NCBI GenBank assembly: GCA_043746555.1
Contig: JAYTQU010000369.1
Location: 1-20,885, forward strand
Reading direction: 5' to 3'
From: CAZQYC01 sp043746555
GTDB lineage: Bacteria > Pseudomonadota > Gammaproteobacteria > Steroidobacterales > Steroidobacteraceae
DNA length: 20,885 nt
The translations under genes and the position numbers were made by a program. Of the stretch, positions 11,313 to 20,767 are shown piece by piece (position 1 is the stretch's first letter; every line of letters starts with the position of its first letter). The notes under the pieces were generated by a model that was given only the letters and a program-made list of their open reading frames with translations, made no database searches and was not told where the DNA came from.

Positions 11313-13445
11313 TTACGGCTTCGGTTTCGTCAAACCCCGATGTTCGAGCATCGGTTCGATATTCGGGTCTTTGCCGTAGAAGGCGCGGAACATCGGTCCG
11401 TAGTCCTCGGTGTGGCCGCGCGAAAGAATCATGTCGCGGAAACGTTGACCGTTAGCGCGCGTCAAACCGCCGTGTTCCTCGAACCACGCGTAGGCGTCGT
11501 CATCCAACATCTCGGTCCACAAATACGCGTAGTAGCCCGAGGCATAACCATTGGCCCAGATGTGCAGGAAATAGCTGGAACGATAGCGCGGCGGCACATT
11601 CTGAAAATCGGTATGGGTGATCGCGAGCGCTTTGGTTTCGAATGCATCGACGTCTTGTTTCGGCGCGTTGGCGGACAGTTCATGCCACTGCATGTCGAGT
11701 TGCGCTGCCGCCAACAGCTCACCCAATGCATAGCCTTGATTGAATGTCGCGGCGTTCTTGATTTTATCGACCAGCGTCTGCGGCATCGGTTCTTTAGTCT
11801 TGTAGTGGATCGCGTAATGTTTGAGCACATCGTGATTGAGCGCCCAATGCTCGTTAAACTGCGATGGGAATTCCACGAAGTCGCGCGCCACGTTAGTGCC
11901 CGATACCGCCGGATAAATTTGGTTCGCAAATAATCCGTGCAGTGCATGACCGAACTCGTGGAACATGGTCGTCACATCGTCAAAGGTAAGCAACGCCGGT
12001 TGACCGGGCGCGGGCTTAGTGAAATTGGCGACGTTATAAATCACGGGCTTGGTGTGTAGCAGTTTTGACTGGCCCACAAAGTTGCTCATCCACGCGCCAC
12101 CGCTTTTGTTATCGCGCTTGAAGTAGTCGAAATACATTAAGCCGAGTTGCGAACCGTCTTTGTCGAACACATCGAACACGCGCACATCCGACTGATACGT
12201 GGGAATATCGTGACGCTCTTTGAACGTGACGCCGTACAGTTGATTGGCGGCAAAGAACACGCCGTTTTGCAAAACGTTGTTAAGTTCGAAATACGGTTTG
12301 AGTTGGTTTTCATCGAGATCGTATTTCGCTTTGCGCACCTGCTCCGCGTAGTGTTCCCAGTCCCACGGTTTAAGGTCGAAATGTTTGCCGCTACGGTCGA
12401 TCATTGCTTGAATATCGCCGGCTTCGCTAGCCGCGCGAGCGGCGGTTGGCGGCACAAGCTGCGATAGAAATTTGTCGACCGCTTCCGGCGTCTTAGTCAT
12501 CTGATCGTAGAGCACATAGGCGGCGTAGTTTTTATAGCCAAGCATTTTTGCTTTCTCGGCACGAATTTTCGCCAGCGTTGCAATCTCACTGCGAGTATCG
12601 TTGGCGTCGCCTTTTTCGGTGCGCGTCCAGGAACTGTCGAAAAGTTTTTTGCGTGTGTCGCGATCGCTCAACGAAGTCAACGCCGGTTGCTGCGTCGTGT
12701 TTTGCAACGGAAGTAAATATTTTCCTTTGAGACCGCGTCCTTCGGCATCATGCGCGGCGGTCGCGATCTCCGCGTCGCTCATTCCGGCGAGTTCGGCTTT
12801 GTTGGCTACGATCAACGCGCCTGCCTTGGCGCCTGCAACCAGCTTCTGCTGAAATTCGGCTTGCAGCGTTGCATCCTGCTTGTTGATTTCACGCAATCGT
12901 GTCTTGTCGGCGTCCGACAAATTGGCGCCGGCATGAATAAACTGCATGTAGTAAAGAGTAACGACCTGCGATCCTTCTGGATCAAGGTGCAGCGCGTCGC
13001 GGCGATCGTAAATGGCCTTCACGCGAGCAAACAGTTTGGGATTGAGATAAATCGCATCCTGATGAGCCGCGAGCTTTGGCGCTTCGGCGGTTTGCACCTT
13101 ATCCAATGCGGGGTTGGTGTTGGCCTGAACAACACCGAAGAATGCCGATGACACGCGATCGAGCATGCGGCCCGATTTCTCCATTGCGACGATGGTGTTG
13201 TCGAACGTAGGCGATGCCTTGCTGTTTGCGATCGCTTCGATCTCAACAAGATGCTGCTTCATGGCTTGTTCGAATGCGGGTTGATAGTCGGCGTCCTTAA
13301 TGCGATCGAAAGGCGGTGCTTGTAGCGGCAGCGTGCTTTCCGATGCGAATGGATTCGTTGCCGCGGCGAAAACTTTGGCCGGGAATACGCTAATAACCGC
13401 CGCCAGTACTGCGACGATATGGAAATGCCTGAAAAACTGCTGCAT
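11313..13445 (-). CDS. dcp: Exported M3-family peptidase, dipeptidyl carboxypeptidase-like
   Basis: A 710-aa zinc metallopeptidase of the M3 (thimet oligopeptidase) family. The catalytic motif HEFGH is at residues 496-500 (H496, H500 as zinc ligands, E497 catalytic) and the third ligand is probably E525 in FVEFPSQF. The N-terminal region NPFASESTLPLQAPPFD matches the mature start of Dcp proteins, which remove C-terminal dipeptides from short peptides. A signal peptide (residues 1-28, ending AKVFAAA) indicates export to the periplasm, unlike cytosolic M3 enzymes. The start ATG 13443-13445 has AGGGGGC just upstream; a longer frame by 24 codons is rejected because it would bury the signal peptide. 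Monocistronic, 149 bp before alkA. Confidence 0.93.
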   Translation of the reverse strand: MQQFFRHFHIVAVLAAVISVFPAKVFAAATNPFASESTLPLQAPPFDRIKDADYQPAFEQAMKQHLVEIEAIANSKASPTFDNTIVAMEKSGRMLDRVSSAFFGVVQANTNPALDKVQTAEAPKLAAHQDAIYLNPKLFARVKAIYDRRDALHLDPEGSQVVTLYYMQFIHAGANLSDADKTRLREINKQDATLQAEFQQKLVAGAKAGALIVANKAELAGMSDAEIATAAHDAEGRGLKGKYLLPLQNTTQQPALTSLSDRDTRKKLFDSSWTRTEKGDANDTRSEIATLAKIRAEKAKMLGYKNYAAYVLYDQMTKTPEAVDKFLSQLVPPTAARAASEAGDIQAMIDRSGKHFDLKPWDWEHYAEQVRKAKYDLDENQLKPYFELNNVLQNGVFFAANQLYGVTFKERHDIPTYQSDVRVFDVFDKDGSQLGLMYFDYFKRDNKSGGAWMSNFVGQSKLLHTKPVIYNVANFTKPAPGQPALLTFDDVTTMFHEFGHALHGLFANQIYPAVSGTNVARDFVEFPSQFNEHWALNHDVLKHYAIHYKTKEPMPQTLVDKIKNAATFNQGYALGELLAAAQLDMQWHELSANAPKQDVDAFETKALAITHTDFQNVPPRYRSSYFLHIWANGYASGYYAYLWTEMLDDDAYAWFEEHGGLTRANGQRFRDMILSRGHTEDYGPMFRAFYGKDPNIEPMLEHRGLTKPKP

Positions 13446-13634
13446 GAAAGCCCCCTGATTCGATATCTGCCGTAAACGCTCTAACTGCCTTGCGGGGTTG
13501 ATTTGCGCTAATACCAAGCGACATGCGCGAATAGTGTTGTGAAGAATAGAGCCTCTTGTTCGGCGAAGCTAGTCCAAACCAACGTCGCTTATTTGATGCC
13601 GCGACACCCCGGCTTGACCAAGCGTGCCCGCAAT

Positions 13635-15062
13635 TCATTCGGTAACATCGGCGCATCCTCGACGGTAGTCACACGCAAATCGATACCCATAGTAGTTGGC
13701 GATCGCAAGCCCGCCGGCGACGCTGGTGAATGGATCATGCGCGGCAACTTTGTCGGGAAACATAAATTCCAGAAGGTCTTTGACGGCTACGATGAGCGAT
13801 GAACCGCCGGTGCGAATGACCAAGGTAATGTCTGTGCGTTGCAAGTGAACGCTCACCAAAAGTGCGTCGATCAGGTTCTGCAAGTTCGTTAACTCGTCCG
13901 CGAGAATGTCGTTGAGTTGGGTTCGCGTGAAAGGAATGCGCAAGTTCAGCTCCGGAATATCGATGACGGTTTCAGTACGTTCTGAAAGTTCCGCCTTGGC
14001 TGTTTTAATTGCTTGAAAACAGTTGTAGCTGTAGTTGTACGAGATCAAATCGTTGAGTCGTTCGAACTTAACTGCGCTCGGGCCGCCTTGTGCGATGGCG
14101 TCCATCACCATCGTCTTGGTTCTGTTTTGATTGAGCATATGCGTGATGGGCCAGTTCAGCAATCCGGACTCGAACTCTTGAAACGGAAACGGCGTTTCGA
14201 CCGTGCGGCCATCCACCATGCGTGCAAAGGCGTCGCCTTCGCCAAGGAGGGGAAATAAGAGTCTCTTAAAAATAAGTTGATCGATACGGTTGCCGCCCAA
14301 ACCGATGCCGTCGGTCGCTAGTACATTGAAATCGATGCCGGCATATTTGACGACGCTGAGATCTAACGTGCCGCCGCCAAAGTCCACGGTGAGTGCAATG
14401 CCATTCTCGCCTGGCGGTTCACGCCACAAGAAACTCAACGTTGCCGCGACGGGTTCGGGATAAAATTCGATGTCGTGAAATCCCGCATGCTCATGCGCCT
14501 CCAACAAACGCCGCAATGCAACTTGGTTGCGCGAATCGTCATCCCCTTCAAAGTTCACCGGGCGTCCGACGTGAATACTTCGCACTGCGCATTTCTTTGC
14601 GTGTTCGATGGCGTCGCGCATCCGAACTAGAATGGGCGTCATCAGTGCCACCAATCGGTACGGTCGATTGAAGACCGTTAAGCGATCGATGCGATGATCT
14701 CCCAATAGACGCTTGAGTCCATGAAAGAGGCGGCCGCGGAGACCGCGGTCGATGAGCTGACCGTAGATTGGATTTCGCACGGTGTCCAATGCGCTGTTTG
14801 ATTCGCTTAGTTCACCGCCGCCCAACGAAGTCGATGCTTCGCCGATAATTTCCGCGACCAACTCCACGAGCCGGCCGCGATTCTCTTCGACGTACTGAGT
14901 AATCGCCGCCGATCCCGTCATTGCCGCATAGTTGCGATTGAGATGAATGGCAGTCGGCAACACCGGGCTCGATCCCTCGATCGAAACATAGTGAAGCGAC
15001 GTTCCGTCAAACCAAGCCGCCGTCGAGTTAGACGTACCAAAATCCAAACCAACTCCCATCAT
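13635..15062 (-). CDS. yegD: YegD-type Hsp70-like protein
   Basis: 475 aa actin/Hsp70-fold ATPase. The phosphate-1 motif GLDFGTSNSTAAW is at residues 5-17, the connect-1 EPVAA at 203-207, phosphate-2 VDFGGGTLDLS at 226-236 and the adenosine motif TGGSS at 418-422. It lacks the C-terminal substrate-binding domain of DnaK (about 640 aa). Its length matches the YegD group of E. coli, whose cellular role is poorly defined. The start is ATG 15060-15062, with AGAGG 8 nt upstream; the next ATG is one codon later. It is transcribed away from the XRE-cupin operon, with a 189-bp shared gap. Confidence 0.88.
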   Translation of the reverse strand: MMGVGLDFGTSNSTAAWFDGTSLHYVSIEGSSPVLPTAIHLNRNYAAMTGSAAITQYVEENRGRLVELVAEIIGEASTSLGGGELSESNSALDTVRNPIYGQLIDRGLRGRLFHGLKRLLGDHRIDRLTVFNRPYRLVALMTPILVRMRDAIEHAKKCAVRSIHVGRPVNFEGDDDSRNQVALRRLLEAHEHAGFHDIEFYPEPVAATLSFLWREPPGENGIALTVDFGGGTLDLSVVKYAGIDFNVLATDGIGLGGNRIDQLIFKRLLFPLLGEGDAFARMVDGRTVETPFPFQEFESGLLNWPITHMLNQNRTKTMVMDAIAQGGPSAVKFERLNDLISYNYSYNCFQAIKTAKAELSERTETVIDIPELNLRIPFTRTQLNDILADELTNLQNLIDALLVSVHLQRTDITLVIRTGGSSLIVAVKDLLEFMFPDKVAAHDPFTSVAGGLAIANYYGYRFACDYRRGCADVTE

Positions 15063-15236
15063 CAACTCAACCTCTCAGGTCATGCAAGCGCTTCGTGGCC
15101 GCGAATAGTATTCGATTGGCTTAGAAGTTGGGAGCTAGATGCCGACGCGCAGCGTCGTTTGTTGGCGTTGTGGTTTTGAAATCGATTACGACGTTGAATG
15201 ACGTAATGCATGGTGCTTGCGGAGAGTTCACGTCGA

Positions 15237-15246
15237 CACTATAGTG
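15237..15246. promoter_or_regulatory. Candidate operator of the XRE-cupin operon
   Basis: The perfect palindrome CACTATAGTG ends 5 bp before the chosen ATG at 15252, and ACTATA recurs 20 bp further on (15258-15263), just inside the gene. This could be an autoregulatory site of the XRE protein. The evidence is only symmetry and position. Confidence 0.35.
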
Positions 15247-15251
15247 GCCAA

Positions 15252-15866
15252 ATGGGGACTATACTAACTACCAAGATTTCGAAAGCACGAGCACAGGCCA
15301 CGGCGACTCCGCAGAATGTCATGGAAAGGCGCATTGCCGACGGCATCAAGAAACGTCGTGAGGCGCTTGATTGGTCGGCGAACGATTTAGCGGAACGATC
15401 CGGCGTCAGTCGCGCCATGGTATCGAAGATCGAGCGGCTTGAAGTCAGTCCGACTGCCGTGTTACTCGGTCGTTTGTGCAACGCATTGGGAATCACGTTA
15501 TCGAGTTTGATTGCGAGTGCAGAGAGCAGCGCCGGTCCTCCGATTTCGCGAGCGGACGAACAGCCGGTGTGGCGCGATCCGGATACGGGATTGCTGCGTA
15601 CGATGGTGTCGCCGCGTAACACGAATTCCCGCGTGGAAATCGTGCACGTTGAATTACCGAGCGGCGCCGAAGTGAAATACGACGCACAGCGTCATCCGTA
15701 CGATCAACACCTGCTGGTGTTGCAAGGCAAGCTCACGTGGAGTTCCGAGAGCGATGAATTCGAGCTGAGCGTGGGCGATTGCATTCAATCGCGCATCGAC
15801 GTTGCGCATGCGTTTGCCAATCGCGGCCGCAATGCGTGCAAGTATCTGGTCATCATCGCGCGTTGA
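15252..15866 (+). CDS. XRE-family regulator with C-terminal cupin domain
   Basis: A 204-aa transcription regulator. The helix-turn-helix spans about residues 29-84 (SANDLAERSGVSRAMVSKIE). A single cupin barrel at about 125-204 contains KYDAQRHPYDQHLLVLQGKL and VGDCIQS, and may bind a small effector. This architecture is common among regulators of amino-acid, polyamine or acetyltransferase genes. The start is uncertain: ATG 15252 has no clear ribosome site, a frame from ATG 15210 would include the palindrome at 15237-15246 in the coding part, and ATG 15321 would also keep the whole domain. It leads an operon with two GNAT acetyltransferases (gaps of 21 and 34 bp), which are its likely targets. 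Confidence 0.85.
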   Translation: MGTILTTKISKARAQATATPQNVMERRIADGIKKRREALDWSANDLAERSGVSRAMVSKIERLEVSPTAVLLGRLCNALGITLSSLIASAESSAGPPISRADEQPVWRDPDTGLLRTMVSPRNTNSRVEIVHVELPSGAEVKYDAQRHPYDQHLLVLQGKLTWSSESDEFELSVGDCIQSRIDVAHAFANRGRNACKYLVIIAR

Positions 15867-15887
15867 GCGCGCAAGCGATTTTAAAGA

Positions 15888-16388
15888 ATGAATACGACGC
15901 AATCTAATCTCGTGAAATTGAAGCCAATGCAGTTGAATATTCGCGTGGACGATTTATCCGATCCGCGAATTGCGGAATTCTTGGAGGATCACTTAAAGGA
16001 CATGCGTGCAACATCGCCGCCGAAAAGTATTCACGCACTGGATTTAAATGGGCTTAAGAAACCGGAAATCACTTTTTGGACCGCGTGGCATGAATCGATG
16101 CTGATGGGTTGCGGCGCACTCAAGAGGCTGGATGCAGAACATGCGGAACTTAAATCTATGCGCACTTCGCCGCAGCATCGACGACAAGGATTGGGTAAAT
16201 CTATTTTGAACTTCATCTTGGACGAAGCGCGACGTCGCGGCTATCGCCGCATGAGTTTGGAAACGGGCTCGATGGCGTTCTTCGAGCCGGCGCGTACGTT
16301 GTATCTGAATCACGGTTTTGTTTTTTGCGAACCGTTTGCAGACTACAAATTGGATCCCAACAGTGTTTTCATGACGCGCAACTTATGA
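15888..16388 (+). CDS. GNAT-family N-acetyltransferase (YsnE-like)
   Basis: 166 aa. The acetyl-CoA pyrophosphate loop is at RRQGLG (residues 98-103) after the strand ELKSMRTSP. The C-terminal part has LETGSMAFFEPARTLYLNHGF, with the E-x-A-x-x-LY-x-x-GF pattern of GNATs close to B. subtilis YsnE. Its substrate is unknown. It is the second gene of the XRE-cupin operon, 21 bp after the regulator's stop. The ATG at 15888 has only a weak AAAGA upstream; ATG 15927 is an alternative that trims 13 residues. Confidence 0.88.
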   Translation: MNTTQSNLVKLKPMQLNIRVDDLSDPRIAEFLEDHLKDMRATSPPKSIHALDLNGLKKPEITFWTAWHESMLMGCGALKRLDAEHAELKSMRTSPQHRRQGLGKSILNFILDEARRRGYRRMSLETGSMAFFEPARTLYLNHGFVFCEPFADYKLDPNSVFMTRNL

Positions 16389-16422
16389 AACTTCCTCACA
16401 CACTCCCGAGTAGGAGAGTCTC

Positions 16423-16944
16423 TTGAAATTTGTCGAATGTGATTTGCAGTCGCACGGTACGGCGATTCTGGAAATCTTTAACGAGGCCATCGCCAACTCA
16501 ACGGCGCTGTATGAATACAAATTATTTCCGCCGGAAAAAATGACTGCGTGGTTTGCAGAAAAACGCGCGGGTAACTATCCAGTAATCGGTGGCGTTGATG
16601 CAAACGGAACTCTGCGGGGCTTTGCAAGTTACGGCGTATTTCGAGCGCGACCGGCTTACAAGTATTCGGTGGAGCATTCGGTGTATGTCCACAAAGATCA
16701 TCGCGGCAAAGGCATTGGTCGAGAATTGTTGAAACGCATTATCGACGCGGCGCGCGATCAGAACTATCACGTCTTAGTCGGCGGTATCGACGCCGAAAAC
16801 AAAGCGAGCATTGAGCTACACAAGCAATTCGGCTTTATGTATTCCGGAACAATCACGCAAGCGGGGTTCAAGTTTGGCCGTTGGTTGGATTTGGTGTTCT
16901 ATCAGTTGACGCTGAAGACGCCAGCCGCGCCAATTGACGGTTAA
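16423..16944 (+). CDS. GNAT-family N-acetyltransferase (phosphinothricin acetyltransferase-like)
   Basis: 173 aa. The acetyl-CoA loop HRGKGIGRELL is at residues 93-103, preceded by EHSVYVHKD with E84 as the usual active-site acid. GGIDAENKASIELHKQFGF follows. The pattern matches the Pat/YncA group, which acetylates phosphinothricin-like compounds, methionine sulfoximine or related amino-acid analogues. The exact substrate is not settled by sequence. The start is TTG at 16423, supported by AGGAG about 7 nt upstream and the family N-terminus. It is the third gene of the operon. Its TAA overlaps the stop of the convergent GST gene in a shared TTAA (16941-16944). Confidence 0.88.
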   Translation: MKFVECDLQSHGTAILEIFNEAIANSTALYEYKLFPPEKMTAWFAEKRAGNYPVIGGVDANGTLRGFASYGVFRARPAYKYSVEHSVYVHKDHRGKGIGRELLKRIIDAARDQNYHVLVGGIDAENKASIELHKQFGFMYSGTITQAGFKFGRWLDLVFYQLTLKTPAAPIDG

Positions 16945-17564
16945 TCGCTTGGTACTCCGGGTCCATCGGGCGGAAACGCGATGAACGCCGGTAGTTTCTC
17001 CGCTACCGCAGAAAACTTCCGCAGCGCCGGATAATCCGCGGCAACAACACTCTCCGCCACCATCATTTGCGCGAAACGCCATGCGACCGCAATCGTCACA
17101 CCGGCCTGCGATGTAGTTGCAGGCGTTTGTCGAGCGACTTCACCTTCCAGCAGTTTGAATGCTGCCAGCAACTGGCCGCGAACGCGCGTGAGCCAAGGCT
17201 CGTGTTGTTTTTCCGCCGGGCGCAGGTTGCGTTCGTACACAATTTGCACGGCTTTCTCGCACGCGGCGAGCGCAAGACCGATCAATCGCAGCGCATGCTG
17301 CCGTTCTTTGCTATTCGACGGCAGCAAACTTTTTTTCGGACCGGCCATCGACTCTGCGTAGTCGATGATCAACGTCGAGTCCATCAGCACCTCACCGTCC
17401 TCACAGACGAACGACGGCGCTTTGACAACCGGATTGATCGCTTGAAATTGCTCGAAGGTCGAAAATACGGATACCGCTTTGTGCTCAAACGGAATGCCAA
17501 GCAACTCAAGTGAGATTGCCGTGCGCCGTACGTAGGGCGAGTCGAGCATGCCGATGAGCTGCAT
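16941..17564 (-). CDS. Glutathione S-transferase family protein
   Basis: 207 aa. The N-terminal thioredoxin-like domain starts MQLIGMLDSPYVRRTAISLE, with S9 the likely catalytic residue, the cis-Pro at P50 (VKAPSFV) and the glutathione-binding D62-S63 (VLMDSTLII). A helical C-terminal domain follows from about residue 88. The substrate is unknown, and a detoxification role is the usual expectation. ATG 17562-17564 is chosen because homology starts there; the much longer open frame upstream runs through the neighbouring hydrolase gene and is not real. It lies 20 bp after the hydrolase stop on the same strand, so the two may be co-transcribed. Confidence 0.9.
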   Translation of the reverse strand: MQLIGMLDSPYVRRTAISLELLGIPFEHKAVSVFSTFEQFQAINPVVKAPSFVCEDGEVLMDSTLIIDYAESMAGPKKSLLPSNSKERQHALRLIGLALAACEKAVQIVYERNLRPAEKQHEPWLTRVRGQLLAAFKLLEGEVARQTPATTSQAGVTIAVAWRFAQMMVAESVVAADYPALRKFSAVAEKLPAFIAFPPDGPGVPSD

Positions 17565-17584
17565 GTGAATAGCTATTTCGCGAA

Positions 17585-19282
17585 CTACGGAGCGACGATT
17601 GGCAGCACCAATGCTGAAGGGTGCGTTTTGTCGAAATACACGGTGTTCTTCGCGACTCGGAATTTCGGCGGCTCTCCAGGCGCGGTGCCGCTGTTGTCGT
17701 TGACTTCGAAACGCGGTGAATTGCTCGATGTCACGTGCAACGCGATGCGATGACCTTTTTCGAACAACAGCGACGTCGCCCACAAATCGATGGTGACTTT
17801 TTCCGGTTTGCCGGGCGTCATCATCTTTACGTCGCTCGCTTTCATGCGGCCGTGACGGTAACGCGCGCGAATCGGCGCATCGAGCACCAGTGCTTCGTAA
17901 CCATCGGGATACACGTCGACCAACTTCGCCATGAAATCCGTATCGGGTCCGTCGGTCGCAACCCACAGTTCCGCGCTCACTGGGCCGGTGATGGCGACCG
18001 CTTTAGTCAGCACAGGGGTATTGAAGCGCAGGTAGTCTTCGCGTTTGCCGACGGCGCGTTGATCCATCGGGCCACGATCGAACATGAGATTGGCGCCGCC
18101 AAAAGTTTTCACGGGATTGGCCGGATCGAATTGGTAACTCTGACTTGCGTCTTTCTTTGTCGGCATCTTCGTTGAAAGCGCGAGGCCATTTTGCAAGTAG
18201 TAACGCGTGGTCGTGCTCTTCGGCGGCCAGATGTCGGCGGTGCGAATCTCATTAAGCGGACTCGGATGGCCCTTTCGTGCGGCCGCCATGCGGTAGTAGC
18301 GCACCGGCGGCTCCTTCATGATGCCGTTGTCGATGCCTTTGAGCCAATAGTCGAACCAACGAAGTTCCTGATCCGGTCCTTTGCTCGGCGCAAGCAGACT
18401 ACCGCCGTTGGGATATTCGAGATCGCCGCTTAAAGGCCCGTGTCCGATTGGCATCATCGATAACTTTTGATTGCCTTTCGCGCCGGGCGCGCCATGGTAT
18501 TGCAGATAAATAAAATTCTTTTGATTGCCGATGTTGAAGATGTCGTACCAGCCGCCCGAGTTGTACATGGGGATATTTACTTGATCCAAATGTGTGTGGT
18601 ATTCGACGTCGTTCCAACGCGCATCCCAGATCACGCGCTTCGCAAGCGCCGGTACTTGATCGCCCGCGCCCTGACCCGTCATCCAACCGACTGTGTCTTT
18701 GTCCTTGAGCACGCCGCCCATGAACGTGACTTCCTCGAATCGACTGTACGGCGCGACGATGACATACGCCGCTTTGAGCGATGGTGGTGCCGCGGACGCC
18801 GCAAGATTCGCGGTAATTCCCAGCGCCGATGCGCCGGTCATACCAATCTTGCCGTTACTCCACGGTTGCTTTGCCGCCCACTCCACTGTGTCGTAACCAT
18901 CGGCGCGATCGTCAACGAACGGACGATACTCACCTTGCGAGTGACCTTTACCGCGCACGTCTTGCACGACAAAGGCGTAACCGGCGGCGATGTACTTGCG
19001 CGCCGCGCCACCCGACATTCGCCCGTCCTTGAGATACGGTGTGCGAGCAAGCACCACCGGCCACGGTCCAGTTCCATCGGGTTTGAATACGTTGGCCGCG
19101 AGTTTGACGCCGTCGCGCATGGTCGCGAACTCTTCGGAGTGTGGAATTGCCGGTGCGTTGGCTGGTGCGTTAGCGGGCGCCGTCGGCGGCGTCGCTTGTT
19201 GACCGAGCGCAACGCCGAAAGCGCTGAACGCAAATGCAGCGATCAAACTGCGCACATAGCGCAAACAGGATTCGCGATTCAT
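17585..19282 (-). CDS. Secreted CocE/NonD-family alpha/beta hydrolase (X-Pro peptidase-like)
   Basis: 565 aa. A signal peptide (residues 1-28, LIAAFAFSAFGVALG) is followed by a proline-alanine linker with APAN repeats (31-46). The hydrolase domain contains the nucleophile motif GASALG with S152, D247 in GWYDIF and H281 in GHG, fitting a Ser-Asp-His triad. The C-terminal third is the jelly-roll domain (VSAELWVATDGPDTDF) of cocaine esterase and X-Pro dipeptidyl-peptidase relatives. It probably hydrolyses esters or peptides outside the cytoplasm; the substrate is unknown. The start ATG 19280-19282 has GGGGGAT about 5 nt upstream; an ATG 15 codons earlier would spoil the signal peptide. It sits between a MATE gene and a GST gene. 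Confidence 0.9.
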   Translation of the reverse strand: MNRESCLRYVRSLIAAFAFSAFGVALGQQATPPTAPANAPANAPAIPHSEEFATMRDGVKLAANVFKPDGTGPWPVVLARTPYLKDGRMSGGAARKYIAAGYAFVVQDVRGKGHSQGEYRPFVDDRADGYDTVEWAAKQPWSNGKIGMTGASALGITANLAASAAPPSLKAAYVIVAPYSRFEEVTFMGGVLKDKDTVGWMTGQGAGDQVPALAKRVIWDARWNDVEYHTHLDQVNIPMYNSGGWYDIFNIGNQKNFIYLQYHGAPGAKGNQKLSMMPIGHGPLSGDLEYPNGGSLLAPSKGPDQELRWFDYWLKGIDNGIMKEPPVRYYRMAAARKGHPSPLNEIRTADIWPPKSTTTRYYLQNGLALSTKMPTKKDASQSYQFDPANPVKTFGGANLMFDRGPMDQRAVGKREDYLRFNTPVLTKAVAITGPVSAELWVATDGPDTDFMAKLVDVYPDGYEALVLDAPIRARYRHGRMKASDVKMMTPGKPEKVTIDLWATSLLFEKGHRIALHVTSSNSPRFEVNDNSGTAPGEPPKFRVAKNTVYFDKTHPSALVLPIVAP

Positions 19283-19414
19283 AAAGATCCCCCAAATAAG
19301 AAACTCATCATTGTCGGGCATTCGCAATTGTCGGACATTCCCTTGATGCTACGCCTGAAGACGGTTCCTCGGTAATCCGATTGAAGAAAATTGACGTTAA
19401 AGGACGCTATCTAG

Positions 19415-20767
19415 CTAGCGAGTGCCGCGCCGGTCCATGGCATGCACCCAACGTCCCGAATGAAAACGCCAAATCAGCAGCGAAGCTTTGAGGATGTAGT
19501 CGCCGATCATTGACGCGTACACCCAAACCACCGGCAATCCGGCAAGAACAAAGATTGCCGACAGTCCACAGCGCATCGCAATCAAACCGGAAAACGTACT
19601 GAAGAGTGGGAAGCGAGTATCGCCCGCGCCGCGCAACGAACCGCCGATGGCGAAATCGACACCCAGCAACGGCAGCATCGCGGCAAGAATGTAAGTCAAC
19701 TGAGTTGTGTAATGCACGGTGAGTTTTTCGTCGCCGAGAAAGAAATGCGCCAACTCCGGCGCGAAGTACGAGACGATTGCTCCCAAAGCTGCCATCGATG
19801 TCATCGCTAATGCACAAGCGCGCCAGCCGCTGCGTCTTGCTCCATCGATGTCGCCGGCGCCCAAACTTTGTCCGACTAAAGTCGAACCTGCGATGGAAAA
19901 GCCGACACCGATGACCATTCCCATGTTGAGCATGTTGACGCCCACGTTGTAAGCGGCGAACGCTTCGGTGCCGTAAAAGTTACCGATCAACATGAGAAAC
20001 GCGAAGAACCCCATTTGTAGTACGGCTTGTTCCAACGTCGCGGGCAAACTGAGTCGGAATAATGTTCGTAAGCGGTGCGCTTGCGATCGCAGTTCGCCGA
20101 AAAATTTTAGTGTGAGTTTTTGCTTCATCCAAAAACCGATGAGCACCGCGCCGCTCAGTGTTAGCGACAATCCTGTTGCAAACGCAGCGCCGGACGCCCC
20201 CATCGCCGGTGCGCCAAAGTGGCCGAAAATAAACGTATACAGCAGCGGCACATTGATAACGTTCACCGCTACGACGAACGCTAGCGGAGTCCACACGTTA
20301 CCCGTGGCTCGCAAAGCGCCGCACAAAATAATGTCGACGGCAAATCCGGCGATGAAGATCGCCAACCAAAAAATGTTTTTAGCGGCGAGCTGAGTAGTGA
20401 TCGCGTCGAGTCCAAACAAACCGGCGATGTGCGTCGCGCCGATGGTCCCGATTAGCATGATGACGATGCTAGCTCCGCCGGCAACGATGACCGACGCCAT
20501 CGCGACTCGAGCAGCTTCGTCCTTATCGTTGGCGCCCCAGGCTCGCGAAACGAGCGCGGACGTTCCCACAGCGATCGCCGTGAGTATGGCCTGCAACGCG
20601 AAGAACACACGCTGACTGACACCGACTGCGGCGACAGCTTGCGCGCCCAAGTCGCCGACGAACTTGGTTTGAATCATCGTGACGGTGGAAAAAAGAATGT
20701 TGCCGGCAATCGTCGGCAACGCCAACTGCAAAATGCGCGGACGGGCCATTCGCGGCGGGTGACTCAT
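19415..20767 (-). CDS. MATE-family multidrug efflux transporter
   Basis: 450 aa inner-membrane transporter with about twelve membrane helices in two similar halves. The N-terminus (ILQLALPTIAGNILFSTVTM) and the start of the second half (LFRLSLPATLEQAVLQMGFF) show the repeated MATE pattern, and VGQSLGAGD and LRGAGDTRFP are typical loops. MATE proteins export cationic drugs or metabolites in exchange for Na+ or H+. The likely start is ATG 20767; ATG 20749 (MARPRILQLA) is also possible, as neither has a strong ribosome site. The 118 bp from here to the window end hold no gene and should contain its promoter. Confidence 0.93.
   Translation of the reverse strand: MSHPPRMARPRILQLALPTIAGNILFSTVTMIQTKFVGDLGAQAVAAVGVSQRVFFALQAILTAIAVGTSALVSRAWGANDKDEAARVAMASVIVAGGASIVIMLIGTIGATHIAGLFGLDAITTQLAAKNIFWLAIFIAGFAVDIILCGALRATGNVWTPLAFVVAVNVINVPLLYTFIFGHFGAPAMGASGAAFATGLSLTLSGAVLIGFWMKQKLTLKFFGELRSQAHRLRTLFRLSLPATLEQAVLQMGFFAFLMLIGNFYGTEAFAAYNVGVNMLNMGMVIGVGFSIAGSTLVGQSLGAGDIDGARRSGWRACALAMTSMAALGAIVSYFAPELAHFFLGDEKLTVHYTTQLTYILAAMLPLLGVDFAIGGSLRGAGDTRFPLFSTFSGLIAMRCGLSAIFVLAGLPVVWVYASMIGDYILKASLLIWRFHSGRWVHAMDRRGTR

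Noticed and set aside
11340..11933. 197-codon ORF on the plus strand
   Set aside because: It is a shadow of the M3 peptidase, opposite its catalytic region.
17565..17966. N-terminal extension of the GST gene to 341 codons
   Set aside because: The added 134 residues are arginine-rich shadow of the hydrolase gene; GST homology begins at MQLIGMLDSPY.
18467..19375. 302-codon ORF on the plus strand
   Set aside because: It is antisense to the CocE/NonD hydrolase, which has a signal peptide and catalytic triad; the plus frame has no domain pattern.
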